From the NCBI GenBank assembly GCA_017466665.1, contig JAFTTQ010000136.1, positions 1-37,550 on the forward strand: a DNA stretch of 37,550 nt, read 5' to 3'. How positions within the stretch are numbered: position 1 is the first letter of the stretch; each line of letters starts with the position of its first letter. The notes below the pieces were generated by a model, which did no database searches, was not told the DNA's origin, and saw only the letters and a program-made list of their open reading frames with translations. The DNA is from Oscillospiraceae bacterium (lineage in GTDB: Bacteria > Bacillota > Clostridia > Oscillospirales > Oscillospiraceae). This document shows, in pieces, positions 18,059 to 26,130 of this stretch. Made by a program: the position numbers and the translations under genes.

Positions 18059-18096
18059 AACAGATGCGGGGTTTTTATCCTGCGTCTGTTTTTGTT
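18059..18096 (+). terminator. Terminator after the small Ada-like gene
   Basis: CAGATGCGGG (18061-18070) pairs with CCTGCGTCTG (18079-18088; one G-T pair) and is followed by TTTTTGTTT. Confidence 0.75.
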
Positions 18097-18142
18097 TGGC
18101 ATAAAATTGCAGCCCTGGAATAGGATAAGCCGAGGTGATGTG

Positions 18143-18586
18143 ATGTCTGTTTGTCTTGGCAGGCCGGGAGCGATTGCCGGTATATCCGGAAATGAGCTGG
18201 CACCGGATCTTTATGGCTCTGTTAAATTTTACCAAATAAATATGGGCTGCTTGGTAGTTGCGGATATTTTTGGCCTTCCCAACAGCAATACAAACATATT
18301 TGGCTTTCATATCCACGAAGGAGAAAGCTGTTCCGGGACGCAATTTTCCGATACGGGAAGCCACTATGACCCTGCGAAAAAGAATCATCCAAACCACGCA
18401 GGGGATCTGCCGCCGCTGTTTTCCTGCAAGGGGAAGGCCTTTCTGGCAGTCTGTACAGATCGGTTTTCAGTAGATGAGATCCTTGGAAAAACGGTTGTCA
18501 TCCACAGTGATCCGGATGACTTTCATACCCAGCCCGCCGGAAACGCGGGGCAAAAAATAGGCTGCGGTGTAATCACTGCCTTATAG
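18143..18586 (+). CDS. Cu/Zn superoxide dismutase-like protein, compact, no signal peptide
   Basis: 147 residues. Metal ligands correspond to the Cu/Zn SOD set: H56 and H58 in 'GFHIHEG', H74 in 'GSHYDP', H82, H85 and D88 in 'NHPNHAGDL', and H121 in 'VVIHSDPDD'. C63 and C141 could form the structural disulphide, and 'AGNAGQKIGCGVI' matches the C-terminal signature. Differences from the canonical enzyme: the zinc loop is six residues shorter between H82 and H85, and the active-site arginine (R143 in cattle) is K138. No secretion signal is present. I chose ATG 18143 (GAGGTGATGTG upstream). Such short forms occur in Clostridia and may be cytoplasmic; activity is untested. Confidence 0.85.
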   Translation: MSVCLGRPGAIAGISGNELAPDLYGSVKFYQINMGCLVVADIFGLPNSNTNIFGFHIHEGESCSGTQFSDTGSHYDPAKKNHPNHAGDLPPLFSCKGKAFLAVCTDRFSVDEILGKTVVIHSDPDDFHTQPAGNAGQKIGCGVITAL

Positions 18587-18597
18587 TTCTTGATAAA

Positions 18598-18646
18598 TCC
18601 GACAAAGCACTGCTCGAAAATGGGCAGTTCTTTGTCGGACATTTTC
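18598..18646 (+). terminator. Terminator after the SOD-like gene
   Basis: TCCGACAAAG (18598-18607) pairs with CTTTGTCGGA (18630-18639), with an inner ACTGC/GCAGT stem, and is followed by ATTTTCT. It directly precedes the promoter at 18649. Confidence 0.7.
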
Positions 18647-18648
18647 TA

Positions 18649-18686
18649 TTGACATATACTTGAATACTGGTATAATTGTATACAAT
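18649..18686 (+). promoter_or_regulatory. Promoter and GntR-type operator of the Re-citrate operon
   Basis: TTGACA (18649-18654), a 16-nt spacer and TATAAT (18671-18676). The 12-bp palindrome ATTGTATACAAT (18675-18686) overlaps the -10 and fits the FadR-subfamily GntR consensus (GT-A/T-AC core). The FCD-type GntR gene inside the operon is the natural candidate to bind it, giving autoregulation. Confidence 0.7.
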
Positions 18687-18712
18687 AATACATAACGAAA
18701 GGGGATAGACCT

Positions 18713-20086
18713 ATGCTTGAAATATCCGGAAAAACCAATTTGTTGGAGCAGAAGTCTTATAAATACTCGTTGCAGGATGTGGCGGAGCCCAATTTGCAGC
18801 GTGATATATATTCCTACGGCACTGTGCCCAAGGTTGCCTTTAACCACCGGCGTGTGCCTATGAATATGCCCGAGGAGATCTGGATTACCGATACCTCCTT
18901 GCGTGACGGTCAGCAGTCGGTGGAGCCATACAGCGTGGATCAGATCGTGAATATCTATAAGCTGCTGTCCAAGCTGGGCGGCCCTTACGGCATTATCCGT
19001 CAGACGGAGTTTTTTGTGTACAGCAAGAAGGACCGGGATGCCATCGAAAAATGTATGGAATTAGACCTTAAATTCCCGGAGATCACAAGCTGGATCCGGG
19101 CAAGCAAGGAGGACTTCCGGCTTGTGCGGGATCTGGGCATTAAGGAAACGGGAATTCTGGTCAGCTGCAGTGACTATCACATCTTCAAGAAAATGAAGAT
19201 GACCCGCCGTCAGGCGCTGGATCACTATTTGGCGGCAGTTTCCGATGCCTTTGATGCCGGCGTAATTCCCCGTTGCCATTTGGAGGATATTACCCGTGCT
19301 GATTTCTACGGCTTTGTGGTTCCCTTTGTCAATGAGCTGCAAAACCTTTCCAAGCAGGCAGGTATCCCGGTAAAGATCCGTGCCTGTGATACCATGGGCT
19401 ACGGTGTCCCCTATACCGAGGCGGCTATGCCCCGAAGTGTTGCCGGTATCATTTATGGCCTGCAGCATTACGCCGATGTACCCAGTGAGTGCCTGGAATG
19501 GCACGGTCATAACGACTTTTATAAGGCAGTTTCCAATGCTTCTACCGCTTGGCTGTACGGTGCCTGCGCGGTCAACTGCTCACTTCTGGGCATTGGCGAA
19601 AGAACAGGCAACATCCCGCTTGAGGCGATGGTGTTTGAGTACGCATCTCTTCGCGGCTCTATGGACGGTATGGATCCCACGGTGATCACGGAGATCGGTG
19701 AGTATTTCCAAAAGGAGATTGGCTACGATGTGCCGGTCATGACCCCCTTCGTGGGAAGAAACTTCAATTCCACCCGTGCGGGTATTCACGCCGACGGCTT
19801 ACTTAAGGATGCGGAGATCTATACCATTTTTGATACGGAAAAGCTTTTGAACCGTCCTGCACTGGTGGAGATCAGCAAGACCTCCGGCCTTGCCGGTATT
19901 GCCTACTGGATCAACCAGCAGTACAACCTGGAAGGGGAGCAGGAGCTTTCCAAAAATGATCCATTGATCGTTTCTATCAAAGCTTGGATCGACCAGCAGT
20001 ACGAGGAGGGCAGACAGACGGTGATCTCCCATAAGGAAATGGAAGAGCTGATCGAAGAATTTGCCCCCGGAAGAATTATTAAGTGA
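18713..20086 (+). CDS. Probable Re-citrate synthase (isopropylmalate synthase-like fold)
   Basis: 457 residues of the HMGL-like TIM-barrel family that includes 2-isopropylmalate and homocitrate synthases. The N-terminal motif 'ITDTSLRDGQQS' carries the metal-binding aspartate and RDGQ; 'WHGHNDFYKAV' supplies the HxH metal ligands and 'CSLLGIGERTGNIPLEA' the G.GER.GN signature. The insert 'GIIRQTEFFVYSKKDRDAI' and 'SCSDYHIFKKMKMTRRQA' resemble the Re-citrate synthase described in Clostridium kluyveri. No leucine-pathway or lysine-pathway genes are adjacent; instead aconitase and isocitrate dehydrogenase follow, which supports citrate formation from oxaloacetate and acetyl-CoA. 2-isopropylmalate synthase remains an alternative, less likely. 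AAAGGGG precedes ATG 18713. Confidence 0.85.
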   Translation: MLEISGKTNLLEQKSYKYSLQDVAEPNLQRDIYSYGTVPKVAFNHRRVPMNMPEEIWITDTSLRDGQQSVEPYSVDQIVNIYKLLSKLGGPYGIIRQTEFFVYSKKDRDAIEKCMELDLKFPEITSWIRASKEDFRLVRDLGIKETGILVSCSDYHIFKKMKMTRRQALDHYLAAVSDAFDAGVIPRCHLEDITRADFYGFVVPFVNELQNLSKQAGIPVKIRACDTMGYGVPYTEAAMPRSVAGIIYGLQHYADVPSECLEWHGHNDFYKAVSNASTAWLYGACAVNCSLLGIGERTGNIPLEAMVFEYASLRGSMDGMDPTVITEIGEYFQKEIGYDVPVMTPFVGRNFNSTRAGIHADGLLKDAEIYTIFDTEKLLNRPALVEISKTSGLAGIAYWINQQYNLEGEQELSKNDPLIVSIKAWIDQQYEEGRQTVISHKEMEELIEEFAPGRIIK

Positions 20087-20095
20087 GGTAAGGTT

Positions 20096-20749
20096 ATGGC
20101 GGAATTTAAGACAGTATCACTGGCGGATCAGGTTTTTGAGAAGCTGGAAAATGATATTATCGTTGGCGTTTACCCCCGGGGTGAGATCCTTACAGAATTG
20201 AAGCTTGTGGAGCAGCTTGGTGTCAGCCGTACCCCCATTCGTGAGGCACTGCGCCGATTGGAGCAGGAGCGGCTCATCAAGGATTCCGGTAAAGGCTCTG
20301 TGGTTTTAGGCATTACCTTGGAGGATCTGGAGGATATTATGAATATCCGGCAGCATGTGGAAGGCCTGGCAGCCTTTTACGCGGCGCAAAATGCCACGGA
20401 GGAAGGAAAAAACCGATTGATCCATATTAGCGAATTGCAGGACTTCTATTTTGAAAAGCGGGATATTGATAACCTGCAGAAAATGGACGATCAGTTCCAC
20501 GATGCCCTGTATGGAATGAGCCACCGCACGGTTCTGCACGATACGCTGCTGCCGCTGCACCGCAAGACTATGCGCTACCGCAAGGCGGCGATCAAGAACG
20601 AGCAGCGTTTGGAAAGCTCGGTCAGAGAGCATAAGGAAATCATTCGCGCGATTGCCGACGGCAATGGTGAGCTGGCGCAAAGGCTGATGAGTGAGCACAT
20701 ATACAATGCCAAGGTGCATATGATTGAGAGGTTTGTGGAAAATGGGTAA
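20096..20749 (+). CDS. GntR-family regulator, FadR/FCD subfamily
   Basis: 217 residues. N-terminal winged helix ('LADQVFEKLENDIIVGVYPRGEILTELKLVEQLGVSRTPIREALRRLEQERLI', about 8-62) and a C-terminal all-helical FCD ligand domain with histidines and acidic residues in places that bind metal and carboxylate ligands in relatives ('DDQFHDALYG' and 'REHKEIIRAI'). Sited between Re-citrate synthase (9 nt) and aconitase (8-nt overlap), it probably senses a di- or tricarboxylate and regulates this operon through the palindrome at 18675. The ligand is inferred. Confidence 0.9.
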   Translation: MAEFKTVSLADQVFEKLENDIIVGVYPRGEILTELKLVEQLGVSRTPIREALRRLEQERLIKDSGKGSVVLGITLEDLEDIMNIRQHVEGLAAFYAAQNATEEGKNRLIHISELQDFYFEKRDIDNLQKMDDQFHDALYGMSHRTVLHDTLLPLHRKTMRYRKAAIKNEQRLESSVREHKEIIRAIADGNGELAQRLMSEHIYNAKVHMIERFVENG

Positions 20750-22667
20750 GACGATCGCGGAAAAAATTATAGCAGCCCATTTGGTCTCCGGCGATATGAC
20801 CCGGGGCAGCGAGGTGGCACTGAGGATCGACCAAACGCTGACCCAGGATGCCACCGGCACCATGGCGTATTTGGAATTTGAAACCATGGGCATTCCCCGG
20901 GTGAAAACGGAGCTGAGTGTAGCCTATGTAGACCATAACACCCTGCAATGCGGCTTTGAAAATCCCGATGACCACCGTTATTTGCAGACGGTGGCTGCCA
21001 AGCACGGTGTGTGGTTCTCCCGTCCCGGCAACGGCATCTGCCATCAGGTGCATCTGGAGCGGTTCGGCAAGCCCGGTAAGACCCTGATCGGCTCTGACAG
21101 CCATACGCCCACCGGCGGCGGCCTGGGTATGCTTGCTTTTGGCGCGGGCGGTATGGATGTGGCGGTTGCCATGGGCGGCGGCGCTTACTATATCACAATG
21201 CCCAAAATGTATAAGGTGAATCTGACAGGCAGGCTCCGTCCTTATGTGACAGCAAAGGATGTCAGCTTGGAGATCCTGCGGATTCTCTCTGTCAAGGGCG
21301 GCGTAGGCGCTATCATTGAATGGGGCGGCGAGGGTGTAAAGACCCTGTCCGTGCCGGAACGTGCCACCATTACCAATATGGGCGCGGAGTTGGGCGCAAC
21401 TACATCCATTTTCCCCTCCGATGAAAATACAAAAGCCTTCCTGAGGGCGCAGGGCAGAGAGGAAGATTATATCCCCTTAAGCAGTGACCCGGATGCGGTT
21501 TACGACAAGGTGATCGATATTGACCTAAGTGCCCTTAAGCCGATGATCGCCTGCCCCCACAGCCCGGATAACGTGGTGGCGGTGGATACCCTTTCTGCTG
21601 TCAAAGTAGACCAGGTCTGTATCGGCTCTTGTACCAATTCCTCCCTTTCTGATCTTCGGAAGGTGGCGGCAATGCTCAAGGGTAAGAACATTGCGCCCGG
21701 TGTCAGCCTGTCGGTATCTCCCGGTTCCCGTCAGGTGTTGACTATGCTTGCCAACAGCGGCGAGCTGACGGATATTCTGGCAAGCGGTGCCCGACTTTTG
21801 GAATGTGCCTGCGGGCCTTGTATCGGTATGGGCTTTTCACCCAATTCCGGCGGCGTGAGTCTGCGAACCTTTAACCGTAATTTCCTGGGAAGAAGCGGCA
21901 CAAAGGATGGTCAGGTGTACTTAGTTTCCCCGGAAACCGCAGCAGCCTCTGCACTGACAGGCTTCATTACCGATCCTACCACAATGGAGCCGATTCCGGC
22001 CTATGAGCTTCCTGAAAGGTTTGTTTTGGATGATTCCTCTGTGCTGGCTCCTTTGCCTGTGGGTGAAGCGGAAAACGCCCAGGTGCTCCGGGGACCCAAT
22101 ATCAAGGAATTTCCCAAGAGCAAGCCCTTTGCCGATGTGCTTTCGGCAAAGCTGGTTTTGAAGGTTGGCGACAATATCACCACCGACCATATTATGCCAG
22201 CCGGTGCAAAGATTTTGCCTTACCGCTCCAACATTCCGTACCTGTCCAAGTTCTGCTTTGAGGTCTGTGACCTGGCATTCCCGGAGCGGGCTTTGCAGGC
22301 TGGTGACGGTATCATCGTGGGCGGCAGCAACTACGGTCAGGGCTCCTCCCGGGAGCACGCCGCACTGGTTCCTATGTATTTGGGTATTCGCTGCGTTGTT
22401 GCAAAGAGCTTTGCCCGGATCCACGCAGCAAACCTGATCAATGCAGGCATTCTGCCCCTGACCTTCCAAAATCCTGATGATTACGATGTGTTATCTCAGG
22501 ACGACAGCCTGATGATCGAGAATATCAAAGACGGTATGGCAAAGGGACAACTGATCCTGAAAGCATCCGGGAGGGAAATCAAGCTTTCCTGTGATTTAAC
22601 AGACCGGCAGCAAAAGATCCTGCTTGCCGGCGGACTTCTCAACTTTACCAAGGAGGACGGACAATGA
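20742..22667 (+). CDS. Aconitate hydratase
   Basis: 641 residues. The [4Fe-4S] cysteines appear in 'CIGSCTNSSLSDL' and 'ECACGPCIGMGFSPNSGG', and the C-terminal swivel domain has 'DNITTDHIMPAG' and 'GGSNYGQGSSREHAALVP', all aconitase signatures. The length matches the shorter bacterial aconitase type rather than the 890-residue AcnA. It isomerises citrate to isocitrate. I place the start at ATG 20742, overlapping the end of the GntR gene; an upstream frame start at 20724 adds six residues without a ribosome site. Coupled to icd by an ATGA overlap. Confidence 0.95.
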   Translation: MGKTIAEKIIAAHLVSGDMTRGSEVALRIDQTLTQDATGTMAYLEFETMGIPRVKTELSVAYVDHNTLQCGFENPDDHRYLQTVAAKHGVWFSRPGNGICHQVHLERFGKPGKTLIGSDSHTPTGGGLGMLAFGAGGMDVAVAMGGGAYYITMPKMYKVNLTGRLRPYVTAKDVSLEILRILSVKGGVGAIIEWGGEGVKTLSVPERATITNMGAELGATTSIFPSDENTKAFLRAQGREEDYIPLSSDPDAVYDKVIDIDLSALKPMIACPHSPDNVVAVDTLSAVKVDQVCIGSCTNSSLSDLRKVAAMLKGKNIAPGVSLSVSPGSRQVLTMLANSGELTDILASGARLLECACGPCIGMGFSPNSGGVSLRTFNRNFLGRSGTKDGQVYLVSPETAAASALTGFITDPTTMEPIPAYELPERFVLDDSSVLAPLPVGEAENAQVLRGPNIKEFPKSKPFADVLSAKLVLKVGDNITTDHIMPAGAKILPYRSNIPYLSKFCFEVCDLAFPERALQAGDGIIVGGSNYGQGSSREHAALVPMYLGIRCVVAKSFARIHAANLINAGILPLTFQNPDDYDVLSQDDSLMIENIKDGMAKGQLILKASGREIKLSCDLTDRQQKILLAGGLLNFTKEDGQ

Positions 22668-23776
22668 AAGAATTGGAGCTTGCCTGTGAAAGCTTTCGCA
22701 AGCTGGTGCAGGAGCAGTTGGATAGAGTGGCAAACGCCAAATCGGAAAAGGTAGATTACAGTACTAAAAAGACCGTCACCATCGGTATCGTGGACGGTGA
22801 CGGCATTGGCCCCATTATTACCGGTGAAGCAGTCAAGGTTTTGGAGCATCTTTTAAAAGATGAAATTGCAGCCGGCTCTATCGTTCTGAAAAAGATCGAG
22901 GGGCTGACCATTGAAAACCGTCTTGCCCTGAATGAAGCTGTACCCAAGGCAGTTTTGGAGGAGATCAAAACCTGCGACGTGCTGCTGAAAGGCCCCACCA
23001 CCACCCCCATGGGCGGTAAGATGGAAAGCGCCAATGTGACACTGCGCCGGGAGCTTGACCTGTATGCCAATGTGCGCCCGGTTTCCATTCCTGAGGAGGG
23101 CATCGACTGGATGTTCTACCGGGAAAATACCGAGGGTGAATACGTTTTGGGCAGCCGGGGCGTGGAGCTGCCAGGTTTGGCAATGGATTTTAAGGTGACC
23201 ACCGATTTCGGCACAAGAAGAATTGCCCGTGCAGCCTTTGAATATGCCAAGAATAACGGCAAAACCAGGGTCAGTATCGTCACCAAAGCCAATATTATGA
23301 AAAAGACCGACGGCAAATTTACTGCCATCTGCCACGAGGTAGCCCAGGATTACCCGGATATTACCGTGGATGACTGGTACATCGATATTATGACCGCCAA
23401 TTTGGTCAATACCAAGCTGCGCAACCAGTTCCAGGTGATCTTACTTCCCAACCTGTATGGCGACATTATCACCGACGAAGCTGCCCAGATCCAGGGCGGT
23501 GTGGGTACTGCCGGCAGCGCCAATATTGGTGACCGCTATGCTATGTTTGAGGCCATCCACGGTTCTGCCCCCAGAATGATCGAGCGGGGACAGGGTGAGT
23601 ACGCCAACCCCGCCAGTATGGTCAAGGCATCGGCAATGCTGCTGCGGCATATCTGCCGTGTGGATGCGGCTGAAAGGCTGGAAAAGGCAATGGATGCCTG
23701 TGATGTTGTGGTATCCCGCTATACCCCCGGCGCTACGGCCTATGCTTATACCGATGCGCTGATCAAGCTTCTGTAA
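22664..23776 (+). CDS. icd: Isocitrate dehydrogenase (isocitrate/isopropylmalate dehydrogenase family)
   Basis: 370 residues. 'IGIVDGDGIGPIITGEAVKV', 'GPTTTPMGGKMESANVTLRRELDLYANVRPV' (the isocitrate-binding stretch with the S and R residues of IDH), 'YRENTEGEY', and 'NLYGDIITDEAAQIQGGVGTAGSANIG' are all present. An N-terminal extension of about 38 helical residues precedes the usual start of the fold. It makes 2-oxoglutarate, here with Re-citrate synthase and aconitase. Whether it uses NAD+ or NADP+ is not decided by my reading. It ends the operon at the hairpin at 23784. Confidence 0.9.
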   Translation: MKELELACESFRKLVQEQLDRVANAKSEKVDYSTKKTVTIGIVDGDGIGPIITGEAVKVLEHLLKDEIAAGSIVLKKIEGLTIENRLALNEAVPKAVLEEIKTCDVLLKGPTTTPMGGKMESANVTLRRELDLYANVRPVSIPEEGIDWMFYRENTEGEYVLGSRGVELPGLAMDFKVTTDFGTRRIARAAFEYAKNNGKTRVSIVTKANIMKKTDGKFTAICHEVAQDYPDITVDDWYIDIMTANLVNTKLRNQFQVILLPNLYGDIITDEAAQIQGGVGTAGSANIGDRYAMFEAIHGSAPRMIERGQGEYANPASMVKASAMLLRHICRVDAAERLEKAMDACDVVVSRYTPGATAYAYTDALIKLL

Positions 23777-23783
23777 TTTGCTT

Positions 23784-23825
23784 AAAAATCGGACGTCACT
23801 TATTCGTGATGTCCGATTTTTAAAA
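23784..23825 (+). terminator. Terminator after the Re-citrate operon
   Basis: AAAAATCGGACGTCAC pairs with GTGATGTCCGATTTTT (one G-T mismatch), loop TTATTC, ending in a T-run. It ends 7 nt or so after the isocitrate dehydrogenase stop. Confidence 0.85.
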
Positions 23826-23905
23826 TGTACTTTTTGCTATACAAAATGGCGTATTCTTAGAGAAATTCGTCAATTTTACCATATGAAAAATCCCCGATTT
23901 TTTGT

Positions 23906-23911
23906 TATAAT
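23906..23911 (+). promoter_or_regulatory. Likely -10 box of the CarD-family gene
   Basis: A perfect TATAAT lies about 50 nt before the start codon. A -35 candidate 17 nt upstream (ATGAAA, 23883-23888) is only a weak match, so the promoter call rests on the -10 box. CarD-family proteins commonly regulate at promoters with poor -35s. Confidence 0.45.
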
Positions 23912-23960
23912 ATCCACATAGTTCCTGTGATATGGAAAATCAGTGGAAAGGGGATGTCAT

Positions 23961-24461
23961 ATGTATCAGGTTGGTCAAAAGGTGGTATACGGGATCCACG
24001 GTGTCTGCGATATTTTGGACATTGAAGTGAAGAACATTGACCGTCAGAAAATAGCCTACTTTGTTTTAGAGCCTTTGGAGCAGCCCGGCGCCCGTTATTA
24101 CATCCCAAAGGATAATCCGGCGGCGCTTTCCAAGCTCAGTCCGCTATTGAGCCGTCAGGAGCTGGAGGCGCTGATCGCGGACTGCGATCCCAGCGGTAAT
24201 TCCTGGATTGCCGATGAAAACCAGCGTAAGCAGCGCTACCGTGAGCTGATCGGCAGCGGTGACCGCCGCGGGCTGGTGGTGATGGTGCATACCCTGCATA
24301 TGCATAAGAAGAAGCAGGCAGAGCTGGGCAGAAAGTTCCATCTTTGTGATGAGAATTTCCTAAGGGATGCGGAAAAACTGTTGTGTGCAGAATTTTCACT
24401 GGTGCTGAACCTCTCCCGGGAAGAAACTGCTGCATATCTGAGACAACATTTTCAGCAATAG
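23961..24461 (+). CDS. CarD/CdnL-family transcriptional regulator
   Basis: 166 residues. The N-terminal RNA polymerase-interacting Tudor-like domain is plain ('MYQVGQKVVYGIHGVCDILDIEVKNIDRQKIAYFVLEPLEQPGARYYIPKDN', a CarD_CdnL_TRCF pattern, with Y-x-G-x-H-G-V) and the C-terminal half is helical ('KKQAELGRKFHLCDENFLRDAEKLLCAEFSLVLN', similar to CarD's helical bundle). These proteins bind the RNA polymerase beta subunit and alter open-complex stability. ATG 23961 is preceded by AAAGGGG. It is monocistronic, with its own promoter and the terminator at 24471. Confidence 0.88.
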   Translation: MYQVGQKVVYGIHGVCDILDIEVKNIDRQKIAYFVLEPLEQPGARYYIPKDNPAALSKLSPLLSRQELEALIADCDPSGNSWIADENQRKQRYRELIGSGDRRGLVVMVHTLHMHKKKQAELGRKFHLCDENFLRDAEKLLCAEFSLVLNLSREETAAYLRQHFQQ

Positions 24462-24470
24462 ACCATCCTG

Positions 24471-24502
24471 CCGCACAGCAAAAAGCTGTGCGGCATTTGA
24501 TG
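24471..24502 (+). terminator. Terminator after the CarD-family gene
   Basis: Perfect 10-bp stem GCCGCACAGC/GCTGTGCGGC (24471-24480 and 24486-24495) with an AAAAA loop, then ATTTGATGTGTTT. Confidence 0.8.
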
Positions 24503-24521
24503 TGTTTGTAGTTAAATATCT

Positions 24522-24549
24522 TGATTTCACTTTTTGCCTGTGATAATAT
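24522..24549 (+). promoter_or_regulatory. Possible promoter of the BspA-type lipoprotein gene
   Basis: TTGATT (24522-24527), 16 nt, TAATAT (24544-24549). It is a moderate match, sited about 40 nt before the ATG. Confidence 0.4.
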
Positions 24550-24589
24550 ACCTAATAGCATTAAATTACAGAATAGGAGATGCCAATAT

Positions 24590-25804
24590 ATGACAATCAA
24601 GAAACTGCTTACATTTTTGCTTGCCTGTGTGCTTGTATTTTCCATAACTGCCTGCGGCGGGGGTGATGATCCTTCTACGTCCGAAGATAAGAACAAGAAT
24701 GATAAAACTGTGTTGCAGGAAGAACCCAAGGAAACTGTACCGGAAAAGCCGTCCCGTCCCTATCCCAATAACATTTTGATGGATCTGTCCGAGGGAGATC
24801 AAGATGATCCTGCATTCGGAAGTAAGAACCTGACCCGCAGAGATGTAACCAGCGTTACCTTCCTGGACACCCTTGCGGATATGCCCGGTGATGCATGGGA
24901 TGTGTCGGAAAATCAGGACGGCTCCGTTATGGCGTGGGAAAAGGGGACAGCTCTTTATGTTGCCGGTGATGGCGGTGTCACTGCCAGCACCTGCAATAAA
25001 CTCTTTTATCGGTTTTACGAATTGAAGGAGATAAACTTCAATGACTGCTTCTATACTGATATTTCCAAAGATATGCGTGCTATGTTCTGTGATTGCTGGG
25101 ATCTGGAAAGCTTGGATGTGTCCTTCTTTTATACCTCCAATGCGACGGATATGAGAACGATGTTTGAAGGCTGCTCTACACTTAAGACGCTGGATCTTAG
25201 TTCCTTTGATACATCATCTGTCACACAAATGGATCATATGTTCTTTATGTGCGATGAGCTGGTGGAGCTGAATATCAGCAGCTTTGACACTGCGAAGGTG
25301 CGCGGTTTTGGCGGTACATTTAGCTGTTCGGAACTTGAAGCCTTGGATGTTTCCCACTTTGATACATCCAGCGCAACGGATATGAGCGGTATGTTCTACG
25401 GTTGCTATTCGTTAAAGGAACTGGATGTCTCTAATTTCGATACTGCCAATGTAACCGATATGACTCAGATGTTTATGAATTGCAAAGCGCTTACATCGTT
25501 GGATCTTTCCAATTTTGATACTTCCAAGGTTACCCGTTTGGGCAGTATGTTCGCCTATGTCAATAAACTGGAGACTGTGGATGTTTCCAGCTTCAACACT
25601 GCAAACTGCACAAAATTCGGTCAAATGTTTTTGGAGTGCACTTCTCTGAAAACACTGGACTTAAGCGGTTTTGACTTCAGTCAGGCAGAAGATGCCCGTT
25701 CTATGTTTAAAGCATGTGGTTTGCTTACGGATATTGGATGCACCATCACATTGCCGGAGGGCTGTAATTCTGAAGATATGTATTTGGGTAGTGGATTGAA
25801 CTGA
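24590..25804 (+). CDS. BspA-type leucine-rich-repeat surface lipoprotein (DUF285)
   Basis: About 404 residues. Signal sequence with lipobox SITACG near residue 22, then a low-complexity Lys/Glu/Asp linker and, from about residue 145 to 385, nine repeats of about 25 residues that follow 'L..LDLS.FDTS.VT.M..MF..C'. This is the DUF285/BspA repeat, found in surface adhesins and often in gut Firmicutes. Repeat DNA is diverged but codon use is like its neighbours. ATG 24590 follows AGGAG. The function (adhesion or binding) is inferred from the family. A terminator-like hairpin follows at 25817. Confidence 0.85.
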   Translation: MTIKKLLTFLLACVLVFSITACGGGDDPSTSEDKNKNDKTVLQEEPKETVPEKPSRPYPNNILMDLSEGDQDDPAFGSKNLTRRDVTSVTFLDTLADMPGDAWDVSENQDGSVMAWEKGTALYVAGDGGVTASTCNKLFYRFYELKEINFNDCFYTDISKDMRAMFCDCWDLESLDVSFFYTSNATDMRTMFEGCSTLKTLDLSSFDTSSVTQMDHMFFMCDELVELNISSFDTAKVRGFGGTFSCSELEALDVSHFDTSSATDMSGMFYGCYSLKELDVSNFDTANVTDMTQMFMNCKALTSLDLSNFDTSKVTRLGSMFAYVNKLETVDVSSFNTANCTKFGQMFLECTSLKTLDLSGFDFSQAEDARSMFKACGLLTDIGCTITLPEGCNSEDMYLGSGLN

Positions 25805-25816
25805 TCCGTTATGACA

Positions 25817-25855
25817 GGGTGCTGCACAGAAAAAAGCTGGGCAGCATCCTTTTTT
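25817..25855 (+). terminator. Terminator after the BspA-type gene
   Basis: GGGTGCTGCACAG pairs with CTGGGCAGCATCC through a loop of AAAAAAG, followed by TTTTTT. Confidence 0.8.
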
Positions 25856-25951
25856 AATTTTGTGTGCTCATTATTATGTGTTTTTTACAAAAATGATAAA
25901 ATACATACTTTGTTATCAGTACGCAAATTGGAATTTATCTTCTTAAAAGAC

Positions 25952-26025
25952 GTAGGGCGGGGGCTTGCCCCCGCCGTCCAAAGATGCCCATATTCCTATG
26001 CGGCGGGGGCAAGCCCCCGCCCTAC
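25952..26025. repeat. Paired REP-like GC-rich palindromes
   Basis: A 25-nt arm (25952-25976, starts GTAGGGCGGGGGC) and its exact reverse complement (26001-26025, ends CCCCCGCCCTAC) are separated by 24 nt. Each arm is itself a hairpin (GGCGGGGGC-TT-GCCCCCGCC). This is the double-hairpin form of REP/BIME elements. It differs in detail from the palindrome at 16403. Confidence 0.75.
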
Positions 26026-26077
26026 AATTGGTGTTTTCTTAGAGCGATAAACAATAATCTACGGTTGCGAATACGAA

Positions 26078-26109
26078 AAATGCGGGGGTGTCTTTGGAAG
26101 CCCCCCCGT
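26078..26109 (-). terminator. Terminator-like hairpin for the transglutaminase gene
   Basis: On the minus strand, ACGGGGGG and CCCCCGC pair around a loop and are followed by ATTTTTCG. It lies about 20 nt downstream of the minus-strand stop. Confidence 0.55.
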
Positions 26110-26130
26110 GGTCGTTATTGCTTACAAAAG

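Larger units (their letters stand above)
25805..26130. other. Gene-free stretch with a terminator and a large GC-rich palindrome
   Basis: No convincing gene. It contains the terminator of the lipoprotein gene (25817-25850), a long inverted repeat (25952-26025), and a hairpin for the gene on the minus strand (26078-26109). The frames present have no ribosome site or recognisable motif. Confidence 0.7.

Noticed and set aside
25100..25720. Regular repeats within 25.1-25.7 kb considered as a CRISPR-like array
   Set aside because: The repeats are protein-coding (DUF285 units of about 25 residues), vary in sequence and keep one reading frame.
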